From the NCBI RefSeq assembly GCF_040750475.1, contig NZ_JABJVY010000018.1, positions 1 to 64,000 on the forward strand: a DNA stretch of 64,000 bases, written 5' to 3'. This DNA is from Amorphus sp040750475 (GTDB lineage: Bacteria > Pseudomonadota > Alphaproteobacteria > Rhizobiales > Amorphaceae). Positions within the stretch are counted from its first letter, which is position 1, and every line of letters starts with the position of its first letter. Shown here in pieces: positions 7,969 to 16,483 of this stretch. The notes under the pieces were generated by a model, which saw only the letters and a list, made by a program, of their open reading frames with translations, had not been told where the DNA came from and ran no database searches. Made by a program: the position numbers and the translations under genes.

Positions 7969-9261
7969 TCACTCGGCTGGATTCGCCTGCGGGTGCGCGA
8001 CCGAACCCGGTTCGCTCTCCCGGGCGAGCACGACCAGGATTGCAAGGAACAGGGCCTCCCCGACCGCGAAGACGACGAAGGCCGCGGTGAAGGATCCTCC
8101 GGACAGGTCGATGGTCAGCCCCATGATCCACGGCGCAAGGAAGCTGGAGAGAATGCCGAAGACCTCGGCATACCCCACCGCGGCTGGCGCCAGTTCCGGA
8201 GGATACTTCTCGCTGAGCAGCGCGAAGATCGCGCCGCCGGCAAACACCGCCAGGCCACTCAGACCGGCCAGGACAACCAGCCAGAGAAAACCCATCGGGT
8301 AGATGGTCGCTGCGGTGAACGCGAGCGCCGTCAAGAACGCCAGCCCGGCTCCGACCTTAATCATCGTCAGCTTGGCGATCTTGTCGGACAGATAGCCGCC
8401 GATGATCAGGAAAATCACCTGCGAGATGCCCATCAACGAGCCGATGACGGCCGCGTTCTCAACCGCCATGCCCTGGACGTTAATGAAGGCAGGCACCACC
8501 CAGGTTGCGGTTCCGGCGATGGCGAAGGTACAGGCGGCAATGCCGAAGCCCGAGACCAGGATCCACTTGGATCGGAAGATGGCCGTCAGCGGCAGGCTGG
8601 TTTCCCGTGGCTCGTCGTCATCCCAGACGAAGCCAGAATAGCCCAGGCTTGCCGGACCGTTGCGCGCGACGAAGGCATTGACCGAGGCCACCACCAGTGT
8701 CCCCCCGGCCAGCACCGCAAAAAAGGTCCGCCATCCCGCCGATATGGCGAGCGGAATGCCCAGGGCGAAGTCTGCTGTGATGGCAAGGCTGTAGGCCGCC
8801 AAGATCACGCCGACCATCATCCCTCGACGTCGCTGCGGAAACCATCCAAAGATGAGCTTCATGTTGCCGATGAAAATCGCCGCATCGAAGAAGCCGATGA
8901 AGAGCCGCAAACCGATGAGCTGCCAATAGCTCTGGACGAACACCTGCAGCAACATACCGGCACCGGTTCCGGCAAGACCCATTAGAAGCATTTGCCGGGC
9001 TGTCATGGTCCGGCTGATCGGGGACCAGATCACCATGCCGATGCCGTAGGTCAGCGCGAAGATCCCCTGCGCCAACCCTGCCTGTCCGGCGCTCAGTTGA
9101 AGGTCCTCGGAGATGAAAGGAATGACGGCCGCAAGCGCATACCAGTCGGCGGCCAGGAACATCTCGCAGACGATGGCAAGCGCCAGCATCCCGATCTGCC
9201 ATTGCTTGACGCGGGACCGGTCGCCCGGCGCAAGCCGTTCGTAGGTCGGAGCCATACTCAT
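7969..9261 (-). CDS. MFS transporter of the catabolic operon
   Basis: 430 residues with about twelve membrane helices. The motif after helix 2 is degenerate (PISRTMTARQMLLMG), and between helices 4 and 5 there is FGWFPQRRRGMMVGV, as in carriers of the anion:cation symporter/cyanate permease type. It is the distal gene of a five-gene minus-strand operon with a monooxygenase, flavin reductase, hydrolase and cupin. Uptake of the aromatic-like substrate of that pathway is the most economical role (inference). Confidence 0.85.
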   Translation of the reverse strand: MSMAPTYERLAPGDRSRVKQWQIGMLALAIVCEMFLAADWYALAAVIPFISEDLQLSAGQAGLAQGIFALTYGIGMVIWSPISRTMTARQMLLMGLAGTGAGMLLQVFVQSYWQLIGLRLFIGFFDAAIFIGNMKLIFGWFPQRRRGMMVGVILAAYSLAITADFALGIPLAISAGWRTFFAVLAGGTLVVASVNAFVARNGPASLGYSGFVWDDDEPRETSLPLTAIFRSKWILVSGFGIAACTFAIAGTATWVVPAFINVQGMAVENAAVIGSLMGISQVIFLIIGGYLSDKIAKLTMIKVGAGLAFLTALAFTAATIYPMGFLWLVVLAGLSGLAVFAGGAIFALLSEKYPPELAPAAVGYAEVFGILSSFLAPWIMGLTIDLSGGSFTAAFVVFAVGEALFLAILVVLARESEPGSVAHPQANPAE

Positions 9262-9345
9262 CGAACACCCCTCTTTATTGATGAGTTTGGTTGGTCGGTC
9301 GAAAGATGTGGCCGCAGTCTCTTTACGGGCCGTCGGCCCTCCACC

Positions 9346-9792
9346 TCAGTCTTGGGTCGGCGGCGGCAGGAAGTCGACCTCATGTTCCGCGGCGATCCGC
9401 ACGACTTCGGCCGGATCCGGAACGTTGTGGATCCGCTCGAATAGCTGGCGCAGTTCGCGCGCCGGCGAGACCCAGAAGAAGCAAGTCACATCCGAGGAGG
9501 AGTTGTTGAAGATGCCGTGTCCGAGGCCACGCGGCATGCGTATCAGGTCGCCGGGGCCAGCCTTCATGTCCTGGCCATCGAGCCAGATATCGAAGGTCCC
9601 CTCGAACATGTAGATGAACTCGTCCTGGGTCGGATGGATGTGCGGTGGCACGAACGTCCCGGACGGGAAGGTGGCGTGCCAGGCCATCGAACTCTCGTCG
9701 ACTTCCTTCAGCACATAGGTCTGGCCGAGAATGTTCCAAACCGCGCCGTCATAGGCCTCCGGTGCCCGGGTAATACCGGCGGGTTGCGCCAT
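9346..9792 (-). CDS. Single-domain cupin, possible metal dioxygenase
   Basis: 148 residues with one conserved double-stranded beta-helix. Cupin motif 1 (HIHPTQDEFIYMFEG) supplies two His and a Glu, and motif 2 (GLGHGIFNNSS) supplies the third His, so a mononuclear metal site should be intact. Small cupins like this include dioxygenases (quercetinase-like), isomerases and sensors. In this operon, between an alpha/beta hydrolase and a transporter, a catalytic role on the hydroxylated substrate or ring-cleavage product is likely but unproven. Confidence 0.85.
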   Translation of the reverse strand: MAQPAGITRAPEAYDGAVWNILGQTYVLKEVDESSMAWHATFPSGTFVPPHIHPTQDEFIYMFEGTFDIWLDGQDMKAGPGDLIRMPRGLGHGIFNNSSSDVTCFFWVSPARELRQLFERIHNVPDPAEVVRIAAEHEVDFLPPPTQD

Positions 9793-9813
9793 GAAGTTGC
9801 TCCTTCGGTGATA

Positions 9814-10602
9814 TCAGTCGGTGAGAAAATCGAGGACGACGACGCCGGCGGCCGGGGTTTCCTCGAAGACGAGGTGGCCGGTTTCCGATACGAGCTCACG
9901 GCGCGCGGTCTCGGGCAGAAGCTTCATCCACGTTTCGCTCTGCGCGGTGGGACGCAACCGGTCGTTCGCCCCCCACAGCAGCAGGGTCGGCATCGTCAGC
10001 CGATGCACCCAGCGGGCGAGTTTCGGATTTCCCTGGGGGTTTGCAGCCACCAGCACCCCGAGTGCCTGCATTTCGCGACCGAGCTGCGCCTCGAATGCGG
10101 GATCGGGTTCGGCGGGGAAATAGCTGACAGGCACAGCAGGATCGTGCGCCAGATAGGCGGGCAGTTCCTGCGGCGGAATGGTGAAGATATCCGGCGCCGG
10201 CGTCTCTTCGTCCACCAGACCCGCAGGGGCAACGAGCACCAACCGTTCCACCCGGGTCGGTTGCCGGATCGCGAACTCGGCCGCGATCCATGCCCCCACC
10301 GAAAAGCCGGCCAGCTCGAATCGGTCGAGTCCCAGCTGATCGAACAGGTCCATATAATGGAGGACGTGGTCCTCCACGCAATCGATGCCGGGATCGGTGT
10401 CGCTCTGGCCGAAGCCCGGATGGAACGGGATGATGACGCGGCGCTTTTCGGCCCACAGCCGCGCCATATCGAAACCGGTGAATGTCCCGGTTCCGTGCAG
10501 GAAGACGAGATCCGGCCCCTCTCCGATGGAGAGCACGACCGTGTTCACGCCATTGACCACGTGCTCCGATCGCTCGAAGCCGTCGAGGCTCGCTTTAGTC
10601 AC
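9814..10602 (-). CDS. Alpha/beta hydrolase, meta-cleavage-product hydrolase-like
   Basis: 262 residues. The fold motifs are in order: oxyanion-hole HG (VFLHGTGTFTG), nucleophile elbow GFSVGAW (Ser near residue 100), acid in WGANDRL and catalytic His in SETGHLVFEE. Enzymes of this type (MhpC/BphD-like) hydrolyse C-C bonds of ring-cleavage products or esters. The GTG start at 10602 overlaps the stop of the flavin reductase gene by four bases, so the two are translationally coupled. Confidence 0.88.
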   Translation of the reverse strand: MTKASLDGFERSEHVVNGVNTVVLSIGEGPDLVFLHGTGTFTGFDMARLWAEKRRVIIPFHPGFGQSDTDPGIDCVEDHVLHYMDLFDQLGLDRFELAGFSVGAWIAAEFAIRQPTRVERLVLVAPAGLVDEETPAPDIFTIPPQELPAYLAHDPAVPVSYFPAEPDPAFEAQLGREMQALGVLVAANPQGNPKLARWVHRLTMPTLLLWGANDRLRPTAQSETWMKLLPETARRELVSETGHLVFEETPAAGVVVLDFLTD

Positions 10603-11186
10603 GATATTTCTCCGAAATTTGCGGGTTCCCGCACTCCCGATTGCGCGGCTGCGGACCGCCGATGGACCAGACTGACGAACTGTTCGGCGGCATTGGCCAG
10701 GCGCGCTTCGAGCATCGACCCGACAGGTCGGCCTTCCACGAATTCTTCGGCGCTGGCGTAGATGGCCGTCGACACGGTCGCAGCCTCGAAGAAGCCGAAC
10801 AGGGGCCGCAGCTGATGTTCGACGACGAGCGAATGCCGCATGCCGCCTCCGACTGCCGTTAAAAGCACCGGTGTGTTACGCAAGGCCGACGGATGAACGA
10901 GGTCGAAGACGTGCTTGAACAGGCCCGGATAGGAGCCCTGAAAGACCGGGCACCCGATGACCAGGCCGTCCGCGCCTTCCAAATCTTCCAGAACGGCACG
11001 CGCGGGATCGTCGAGATCGTCCCGCCGATACGCCCCCAGTCCTGGACCGGCATCCACGAGATCGACAAGCTCCACGGAGAGGCCGTATCGATTCTCAAGG
11101 GTCTCTCCGACCGCCGCCACCAAGGCCCGTGGTTTTGCAGGCCGCCAGCTCGAACCGCAGAAACCGATGATCTTGCCGGTATGCAT
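10599..11186 (-). CDS. NADPH-dependent FMN reductase
   Basis: 195 residues of the flavodoxin-like FMN reductase family (MsuE/SsuE type). The N-terminal strand and phosphate loop are IIGFCGSSWRPAKPRALV. The family motif around residues 75-95 is DGLVIGCPVFQGSYPGLFKH. It would supply reduced flavin to the monooxygenase encoded 11 bases upstream. The frame is open far upstream, but the ATG at 11186 places the first beta strand correctly. Confidence 0.88.
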   Translation of the reverse strand: MHTGKIIGFCGSSWRPAKPRALVAAVGETLENRYGLSVELVDLVDAGPGLGAYRRDDLDDPARAVLEDLEGADGLVIGCPVFQGSYPGLFKHVFDLVHPSALRNTPVLLTAVGGGMRHSLVVEHQLRPLFGFFEAATVSTAIYASAEEFVEGRPVGSMLEARLANAAEQFVSLVHRRSAAAQSGVREPANFGEIS

Positions 11187-11197
11187 GGGCCGGTCTT

Positions 11198-12418
11198 TCA
11201 GCCGGCCACCCCGAAGACCGTCCAACTCGCCCCTTCGCCCGGGAGACCAAGCATCGCGCGGCCGCACTCCTCCACGATCTGATCCGCCATGAGGATGTGC
11301 TGTGTGCCAGCGTGGATGTCCCGGTAGACCCGCTGCATGGGCGTGTTGTGGAGGGACGCGCCGCGTGCGTGCCGATGCGCAAAGGTCGACACCTCTGAGA
11401 TGACATCGTGGATGTGGCGAAGCGAGAGTTTCACCATCGTCATCTGCTCCAGAGACGGCTTCTGTCCCGCGGCACAGGCGTCCGACACGCTTTCCCAGGT
11501 CTCGTAGGCCATGGCGCGGGCGGCCCGGTACTTCGCTTCGGCCTGAGCGAACTGAAACTTGAAGCTCGCACTGTCCTTCGAGAGGCCGAACGGATCGCGG
11601 CGTTCGACGATTACCTTGACCAGTTCGTCCAGCACCCGTCGTCCGACGCCGACTGCCCAGCCGGTGTGCGCCCATGCGCTGTAACCGGCGAGGCCTAGGG
11701 CGCCCTGCGGGCCTCCGCGGCGCGGAGCTCCAATGTTGAAGTCGTAGAGCATGTGATCGGGAACAAAGAGCTCGTCGGCGCCCATGAGCGTGTAGTCAAA
11801 GCTGCCGGTGGCACGCAGACCGAGCACATCCCAGTTGCCCAGAAGTTCGATCGTCTCACGTGGGTGATGACAGATGATGATCTTCGGCTGGCCGCTCTCC
11901 AGCATGATCATCTCGCCGTCATCGTCTACGACGAAGCAGCCGGTGTGGATCCACTCCGCATGCTGGACAGCACTAGCGTAGGCCCATTTGCCGCGGATCA
12001 TATAGCCGCCGTCGACGCGGCGCGCGAACCCGCGGGGAACGCCGTTGCCAGCAATGGTGATGTCCGGCCGCTCGCGGAAGACCTCGTTGATCCCCTCGTC
12101 TTCGATATAGAGAGCCATACTCGTGCCCTCCATGTTGTTGACGATGGTGCACCAGCCGGTGGAGCCGTGCACATAGGCGATCCGCTCGGCAATCCTCATA
12201 GCCTCGACCGGCAGGAGCTCGGCGCCTCCGACCTCCTTCGGAAAGATCATCGTATAGATGCCAGCCTTGCGCAGCGCCTCGACCACGTCATCGGTAAGGT
12301 AGCCCTGCTTTTCGGCCTCAGCAGCACGCTCCTCGATCAGGGGTAGGATGTTGTCGAGACGGCGATGAAGCTCTTCTTCCGTGGGTGAAGTTTGCTTGGT
12401 TTCTTCTGCGAGGCTCAC
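11198..12418 (-). CDS. Flavin-dependent monooxygenase, acyl-CoA dehydrogenase fold (group D)
   Basis: 406 residues with the three-part acyl-CoA dehydrogenase fold: an alpha-helical N-terminus, a beta domain (around YMIRGKWAYASAVQHAEWI and GLRATGSFDYTL) and a helical C-terminus. It is closest in style to the hydroxylase components HsaA/HpaH/DszC, which use FMNH2 from a separate reductase to hydroxylate phenols or sulfur aromatics. The dedicated FMN reductase gene follows directly. First gene of the operon, divergent from a LuxR-type gene. True substrate unknown. Confidence 0.88.
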   Translation of the reverse strand: MSLAEETKQTSPTEEELHRRLDNILPLIEERAAEAEKQGYLTDDVVEALRKAGIYTMIFPKEVGGAELLPVEAMRIAERIAYVHGSTGWCTIVNNMEGTSMALYIEDEGINEVFRERPDITIAGNGVPRGFARRVDGGYMIRGKWAYASAVQHAEWIHTGCFVVDDDGEMIMLESGQPKIIICHHPRETIELLGNWDVLGLRATGSFDYTLMGADELFVPDHMLYDFNIGAPRRGGPQGALGLAGYSAWAHTGWAVGVGRRVLDELVKVIVERRDPFGLSKDSASFKFQFAQAEAKYRAARAMAYETWESVSDACAAGQKPSLEQMTMVKLSLRHIHDVISEVSTFAHRHARGASLHNTPMQRVYRDIHAGTQHILMADQIVEECGRAMLGLPGEGASWTVFGVAG

Positions 12419-12631
12419 GTTCTTCTTCTCCTCTGGATTTTGTCATTTGACCGCGAGCTTGAAACCAGATGATGCCCCCCTCAAGCCCCCCAGACGGGGG
12501 GTGAATGACTTCGAAAACGCACACCGTGCTCACCAAATGGGCTTGACCAAACGGCATGCCGTCGGAAATGCTGCAATCGTCGTTGGGAGTGTCCCCGAGA
12601 TTTCGATCCCAATTCCTTTTGGGGGAGCCGA
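12419..12631. promoter_or_regulatory. Divergent promoter region with a G/C-block dyad
   Basis: 213 bases between the monooxygenase operon (minus) and the LuxR-type regulator (plus). A perfect dyad lies at 12487-12502: six C, the loop AGAC, then six G. A further run of six C lies just upstream at 12476-12481. Such a symmetric element between a regulator and its divergent target is a reasonable operator candidate. No convincing -35/-10 pair was identified. Confidence 0.4.
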
Positions 12632-13408
12632 ATGGCGCGCCTTGAGGAGATTTCTCCGTCGGCAACGGCGGACAGTGTTTTCCAGATCGCCGAGAGCACC
12701 AGCTTTCCTGCGCTCGGGCACGCCTATCTCTGCGGCCTCCAGCGGATGACTGGGTGTCCGATCGTCGGGCTCTACCGATTGCAGGACGAACGGCCGGAAC
12801 TGCTCTTCGTCAACGGCGTCCCGGATGGCTTCACCGCCGAATACAGTGAGGGCCTCGGTCGCGCCGACCCTTTACTCGATGCGATCATGACCCGGCGGCA
12901 GGCGGTGGACGGGCTGTCACTTCTCGGCGCACGTCACTGGCAGAAGAGCAAGGTCTATGACCTGCTTCGCCGGTGGGGACTGCACCACAACATGTGTGCC
13001 CCGCTCACGGTCGAAGGTCATATTTACGGCTGTGTCTACACCGCTACACGATGCGAGGATGCCCCTTATTCCGCCGATTCCCGTGAGTGGATGGAGATTT
13101 TGGCCCGAGCTGCTTCGATCGCGATGGAGGCGATGGCGGAAAAGGGTCGTCTTCAGGGCATCGTGGCGGACGCCGCACCGGTCTTTGGTTCCGAAACCGC
13201 GCTCGAAAATCTGCGCCGCTGGCTTCCGCCGCGCGCTGCGGAGGTGGCCCATAGGGTCTGTGGTGGCCAGTCCAACAAGATGATCGCTCAGGAAATGGGC
13301 ATTTCGGATCACACTGTGAAAGAGCACGTGGGCAATCTGTGCCGCCGTCTGAACGTCCGAAATCGAACCGAGCTGGCCGCGTATCTGACCCGGAACCCGA
13401 TGCACTGA
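12632..13408 (+). CDS. LuxR-family regulator with N-terminal sensor domain
   Basis: 258 residues. The N-terminal ~170 residues resemble a GAF or autoinducer-binding-type fold (LYRLQDERPELLFVNGVPDGF, then LHHNMCAPLTVEGHIYGCVYT). The C-terminal LuxR helix-turn-helix is clear (LPPRAAEVAHRVCGGQSNKM, then IAQEMGISDHTVKEHVGNLC). It is divergent from the monooxygenase operon and is the likely ligand-responsive controller of it. It could alternatively respond to an acyl-homoserine-like signal, but no luxI is present in the window. Confidence 0.85.
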   Translation: MARLEEISPSATADSVFQIAESTSFPALGHAYLCGLQRMTGCPIVGLYRLQDERPELLFVNGVPDGFTAEYSEGLGRADPLLDAIMTRRQAVDGLSLLGARHWQKSKVYDLLRRWGLHHNMCAPLTVEGHIYGCVYTATRCEDAPYSADSREWMEILARAASIAMEAMAEKGRLQGIVADAAPVFGSETALENLRRWLPPRAAEVAHRVCGGQSNKMIAQEMGISDHTVKEHVGNLCRRLNVRNRTELAAYLTRNPMH

Positions 13409-13453
13409 CGTCGGCCGACCTGCGCCGGGGCCTTCCGCACGATCTCCCACGCC

Positions 13454-13558
13454 TCAGTTGGACAGGTACTTCGGAAGCCAGCGCGTGACGGCTGGGAACA
13501 CCATCAGCGCGACCAGCGCCGGGATCTGCAGGACCACAAATGGGATCTCGCGGTTCCG
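13454..13558 (-). pseudogene. 3' relic of a TRAP large permease (dctM)
   Basis: The minus strand gives about 34 codons containing REIPFVVLQIPALVALMVFP followed by RWLPKYLSN and a stop. This is the pattern of the last helix and C-terminus of DctM (compare the complete copy at 760-2079, which ends FPQLSLWLPNSMG). No upstream dctM sequence remains, and the frame runs into unrelated sequence at about 13560. A deletion or insertion junction lies there. Confidence 0.6.
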
Positions 13559-13680
13559 CAACGAGATGCTCGATTTTAAGTCCGGTCGCCCTACACGGAG
13601 CGAGCAAATCTCTTCCCCAATCGTGCCGGCAGAGGCGTCTTGCGGGGCCGCTGCCAGATAGGTTTCCGATCGATGCGGAA

Positions 13681-13850
13681 CGATCCGGCGCGAACTCGGC
13701 CACGCGCTGCTGACGTGCCATCACCTTCAGAACGCGGCGCACATCAAGTTCGTGCGCGCCCACCGTGGCAGCGCATTCCCGACCTTGCGGCGGAGGAAAC
13801 CGGTTCTCGCCGGATAGAAGCGACAGGATCTGCTGCCAGAGCCGATGATC
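13681..13850 (-). pseudogene. Relic of selB (selenocysteine-specific elongation factor), C-terminal part
   Basis: The minus strand reads DHRLWQQILSLLSG, and then, after a poorly conserved stretch, AHELDVRRVLKVMARQQRVAEFAPDR. This matches the C-terminal winged-helix region of alphaproteobacterial SelB (pattern LWQRI..LL ... VRRLLKLMAR.G.V.EV..D). An in-frame TAG lies just upstream (13851-13853), and downstream the frame loses similarity, so it is decayed. Together with the selC-like relic at 7514 it suggests that the selenocysteine machinery was lost here. Confidence 0.5.
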
Positions 13851-13925
13851 CTACTTGTCGAGTGCCAGCCGATGACCGGGCAATCAAATCGCCCCGCCCT
13901 CCGACACCAGCCGCCATGGCTCCCC

Positions 13926-14870
13926 TCAGCTCATGCAGCGTTCGATCCGGTCGAGGGTTTCCATGGTCGGGAGCGCCTGGACGACCGAGCTGTTGGGCTC
14001 CCGCCCCTCCTTGATCGCGGCGATGAATTCGCGGTCGACGAGTTCGACGCCATCGGACGACACCGCAACGCCGCTCAAGTCGATCGGCTTGTCGTAGCCA
14101 TCGAAGAGGTCGTCATAGCGGGCAAGATAGGTGCCGTTGTCGCAGATATAGCGGAAATAGGTGCCGAACGGCCCGTCGTTGTTGAAGCTGAGCGACAAGG
14201 TGCAGATCGCGCCGTTTTGGGCTTTCATGCCGATGCTCATGTCCATGGCGATGCCGAGCTCGGGATGTTTCGGCCCCTGCAGGCCAAAGGCCTCGGCGGC
14301 GGCACCGCCGGTCTGATACTGGAACAGGTCGACCGTGTGGCAGGCATGGTGCCACAGAAGATGGTCGGTCCAGGTGCGCGGCTCGCCCTTGGCGTTCAGG
14401 TTAGAGCGGCGGAAAAAATAAGTCTGCACGTCGAGCTGCTGCAAGGTCAATTCGCCCGCCTCGATCTTCTTGTGCATCCATTGGTGGGACGGGTTGAAGC
14501 GCCGCACATGGTCGACCATCGCGACCAGATCGGTCTCCTTCTGCACGTCCACGACCCGGCGCGCATCCGCCAGGGAATCGGCAATCGGGATCTCGCACAG
14601 CACGTGCTTGCCCGCCTTCAGGCAAGCGATCGTCTGCTCGGCGTGGACCTGGGTCGGGGTGGCAAGGATGACCGCATCGACATCGTCGCGCGCCAGGCTC
14701 TCGGCCAAATCCTTCGTCGCATGGCCGACGCCGCGATCGCGCGCCACCTTGTCGATATCGTCCGGAGCACCGCCGACGACCGAGGTAACTTCGACGCCAT
14801 CGATGCGGGCGAGCGCGTCCAGATGCTTGCTGCCGAATGCGCCGGCTGCACCGGCCACACAGATCCTCAT
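13926..14870 (-). CDS. ligC: 4-carboxy-2-hydroxymuconate-6-semialdehyde dehydrogenase (LigC)
   Basis: 314 residues of the Gfo/Idh/MocA fold. The N-terminal NAD(P)-binding motif is degenerate (GAAGAFGSKHLDAL), followed by AGKHVLCEIPIADS. The C-terminal half carries VDHVRRFNPSHQWMHKKI, then TYFFRRSNLNAKGEPRTWTD and HLLWHHACHTVDLF, all closely matching LigC of the protocatechuate 4,5-cleavage pathway. It oxidises the ring-cleavage product hemiacetal to 2-pyrone-4,6-dicarboxylate. It lies beside its pathway partners ligI, ligA and ligB. Confidence 0.92.
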   Translation of the reverse strand: MRICVAGAAGAFGSKHLDALARIDGVEVTSVVGGAPDDIDKVARDRGVGHATKDLAESLARDDVDAVILATPTQVHAEQTIACLKAGKHVLCEIPIADSLADARRVVDVQKETDLVAMVDHVRRFNPSHQWMHKKIEAGELTLQQLDVQTYFFRRSNLNAKGEPRTWTDHLLWHHACHTVDLFQYQTGGAAAEAFGLQGPKHPELGIAMDMSIGMKAQNGAICTLSLSFNNDGPFGTYFRYICDNGTYLARYDDLFDGYDKPIDLSGVAVSSDGVELVDREFIAAIKEGREPNSSVVQALPTMETLDRIERCMS

Positions 14871-15065
14871 CGCCTATCCTCCTGTCAGCCGCGTTTCGCT
14901 CTTAAAAATGCGAACCACTAGCAATTGCTTATGTCGAACGCCCCATGGATGCGCGTCGCAGCGCTCGGCGAGCGCTCTCTACCAGATGGCGTAGGGATAC
15001 GGGACCGGCCAGGATGGCCGAAATTGAATAGCGTCATTTGCCATTCGATCTTGTTATAGGGGGAA

Positions 15066-16262
15066 CTACTTAGAAGAAATGCCCTCGCCGTAGGCGCGCC
15101 GGCAATAGGCCCGGATCAGGTCCAGAAAGCGGGACTGGGTCGGGGTCGGGCGCCAATCGGAGCGATAGGTGAAGCCGATCGCCCGCGTGGAATCGGGCAA
15201 CGGCACCGGCATGGACGCCAAAAGCCCCTGCTCGCGTTCGATCTCGAATTGGTTCTCCGACATGATGGTCAGATAATCCCGGCGCATCATCAGCCCACGC
15301 GCCAGCACCAGCGAACTCGACACGATCCTGACTGGCGTCTGCGGCTGGTCCTCGATCTTCAGCTTCTGAAACAGATAGGCGCCGGACGGCGTATCCTTCG
15401 GCGGCGCGATCCACGGAAAAGCCAGTGTATCGGCAATGGTTGGCGCAGAGGCGCGGGTCAGCGGATGGCTGGCATTTCCCACGATCACGAGCTGATCGTG
15501 AAACAGGACCTCCTGAGAGATATCGCCCACTGGCGGCGGATCGCGCAGCGCGCCGATCAAAAAGTCGAGCTCGCCATGACGCAGATCGCGCAGCAGCGCT
15601 TGATAGGGTCCATCGACACACCGGATCTGCAACCCCGGCCCGCTGGAAACCAGCAGCTCGTCGATTGCCGTCGGCAGGATCGACGTCCGTGACAACGGCA
15701 GCGAGCCGATCCAGATCCGAGTGGAATCCCGGCCCTGAAAGGCGCTGATCTCGTAATGCGCCTGACGCAATTCGGCGGCCGCGAGGCGGACATGATGGGC
15801 AAAGGCCTTGGCCGAGGGCGTCAGCGTCACCCCCCGGCGCGAGGGCTCGAAGAAGGGCGTGCCGGCCAAACTCTCCAGCTCGCGCGCCGCGCGATGCACC
15901 GCCGGCTGCGTCGCCCCCAACTCATAGGCCGCCTGACTGTAGCTGCCCGCCCGCGCGATCGCGACAAGCGCATGCAGTTGCGGCGGCGTCACCTGCTTAT
16001 GAAACTCGCGCGCACCGACCGCCGGCGACGTCCTGGGTGCCCGTCTGAGGGCAAGCTGCGCGCCGAGCTTCAAATGCTCGATCACGCGGGCGATGCGCCG
16101 ATCGAAGATCTCGCCGACCTCGCTCAGATACATGCCGTCCGGCCGGCGCTCGAACAGCGGCGCGCCGATGTCGCGTTCGAGTTTCGCAATAGCCTGCGTA
16201 ATCGCAGGCTGAGAAAGATGGACCCGCTCCGACGCCAGCCCGATCCGCCTGGTCTCCGCCAC
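15066..16262 (-). CDS. LysR-type regulator with two N-terminal HTH segments
   Basis: About 398 residues, roughly 100 more than a standard LysR protein. The first HTH-like segment (LASERVHLSQPAITQAIAKL, residues ~9-28) is followed by a second complete one (RAGSYSQAAYELGATQPAVH, residues ~104-123), and then a normal LysR effector domain. The coordinates use the GTG at 16262. However, the frame continues upstream with RHLIAFREVAETRR-like sequence that completes the first HTH, without any ATG, GTG or TTG until a stop. An ATC at 16310 behind a GGGGAGG ribosome-binding site is the best alternative start. Probable regulator of ligC and the divergent ligI-ligA-ligB. Confidence 0.85.
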   Translation of the reverse strand: MAETRRIGLASERVHLSQPAITQAIAKLERDIGAPLFERRPDGMYLSEVGEIFDRRIARVIEHLKLGAQLALRRAPRTSPAVGAREFHKQVTPPQLHALVAIARAGSYSQAAYELGATQPAVHRAARELESLAGTPFFEPSRRGVTLTPSAKAFAHHVRLAAAELRQAHYEISAFQGRDSTRIWIGSLPLSRTSILPTAIDELLVSSGPGLQIRCVDGPYQALLRDLRHGELDFLIGALRDPPPVGDISQEVLFHDQLVIVGNASHPLTRASAPTIADTLAFPWIAPPKDTPSGAYLFQKLKIEDQPQTPVRIVSSSLVLARGLMMRRDYLTIMSENQFEIEREQGLLASMPVPLPDSTRAIGFTYRSDWRPTPTQSRFLDLIRAYCRRAYGEGISSK

Positions 16263-16483
16263 CTCCCGAAACGCAATCAGATGGCGGATGTTGGGAAACC
16301 TGGTTTCGATGACGTCCTCCCCTCGATTTCACACATCTATAACAAATCCAAATGGCTCCGGCCAAGCTTCGAAATGGTGCCGGCGTCCCGGCGCGCCTTA
16401 ATGGAGACAACAAGGCTTCTCGGTTCGCCGCCCCTCGTGGCGCGAGCGAAGAAAGCCGAGCTTAAGGGCATGGAGAAACGTCC

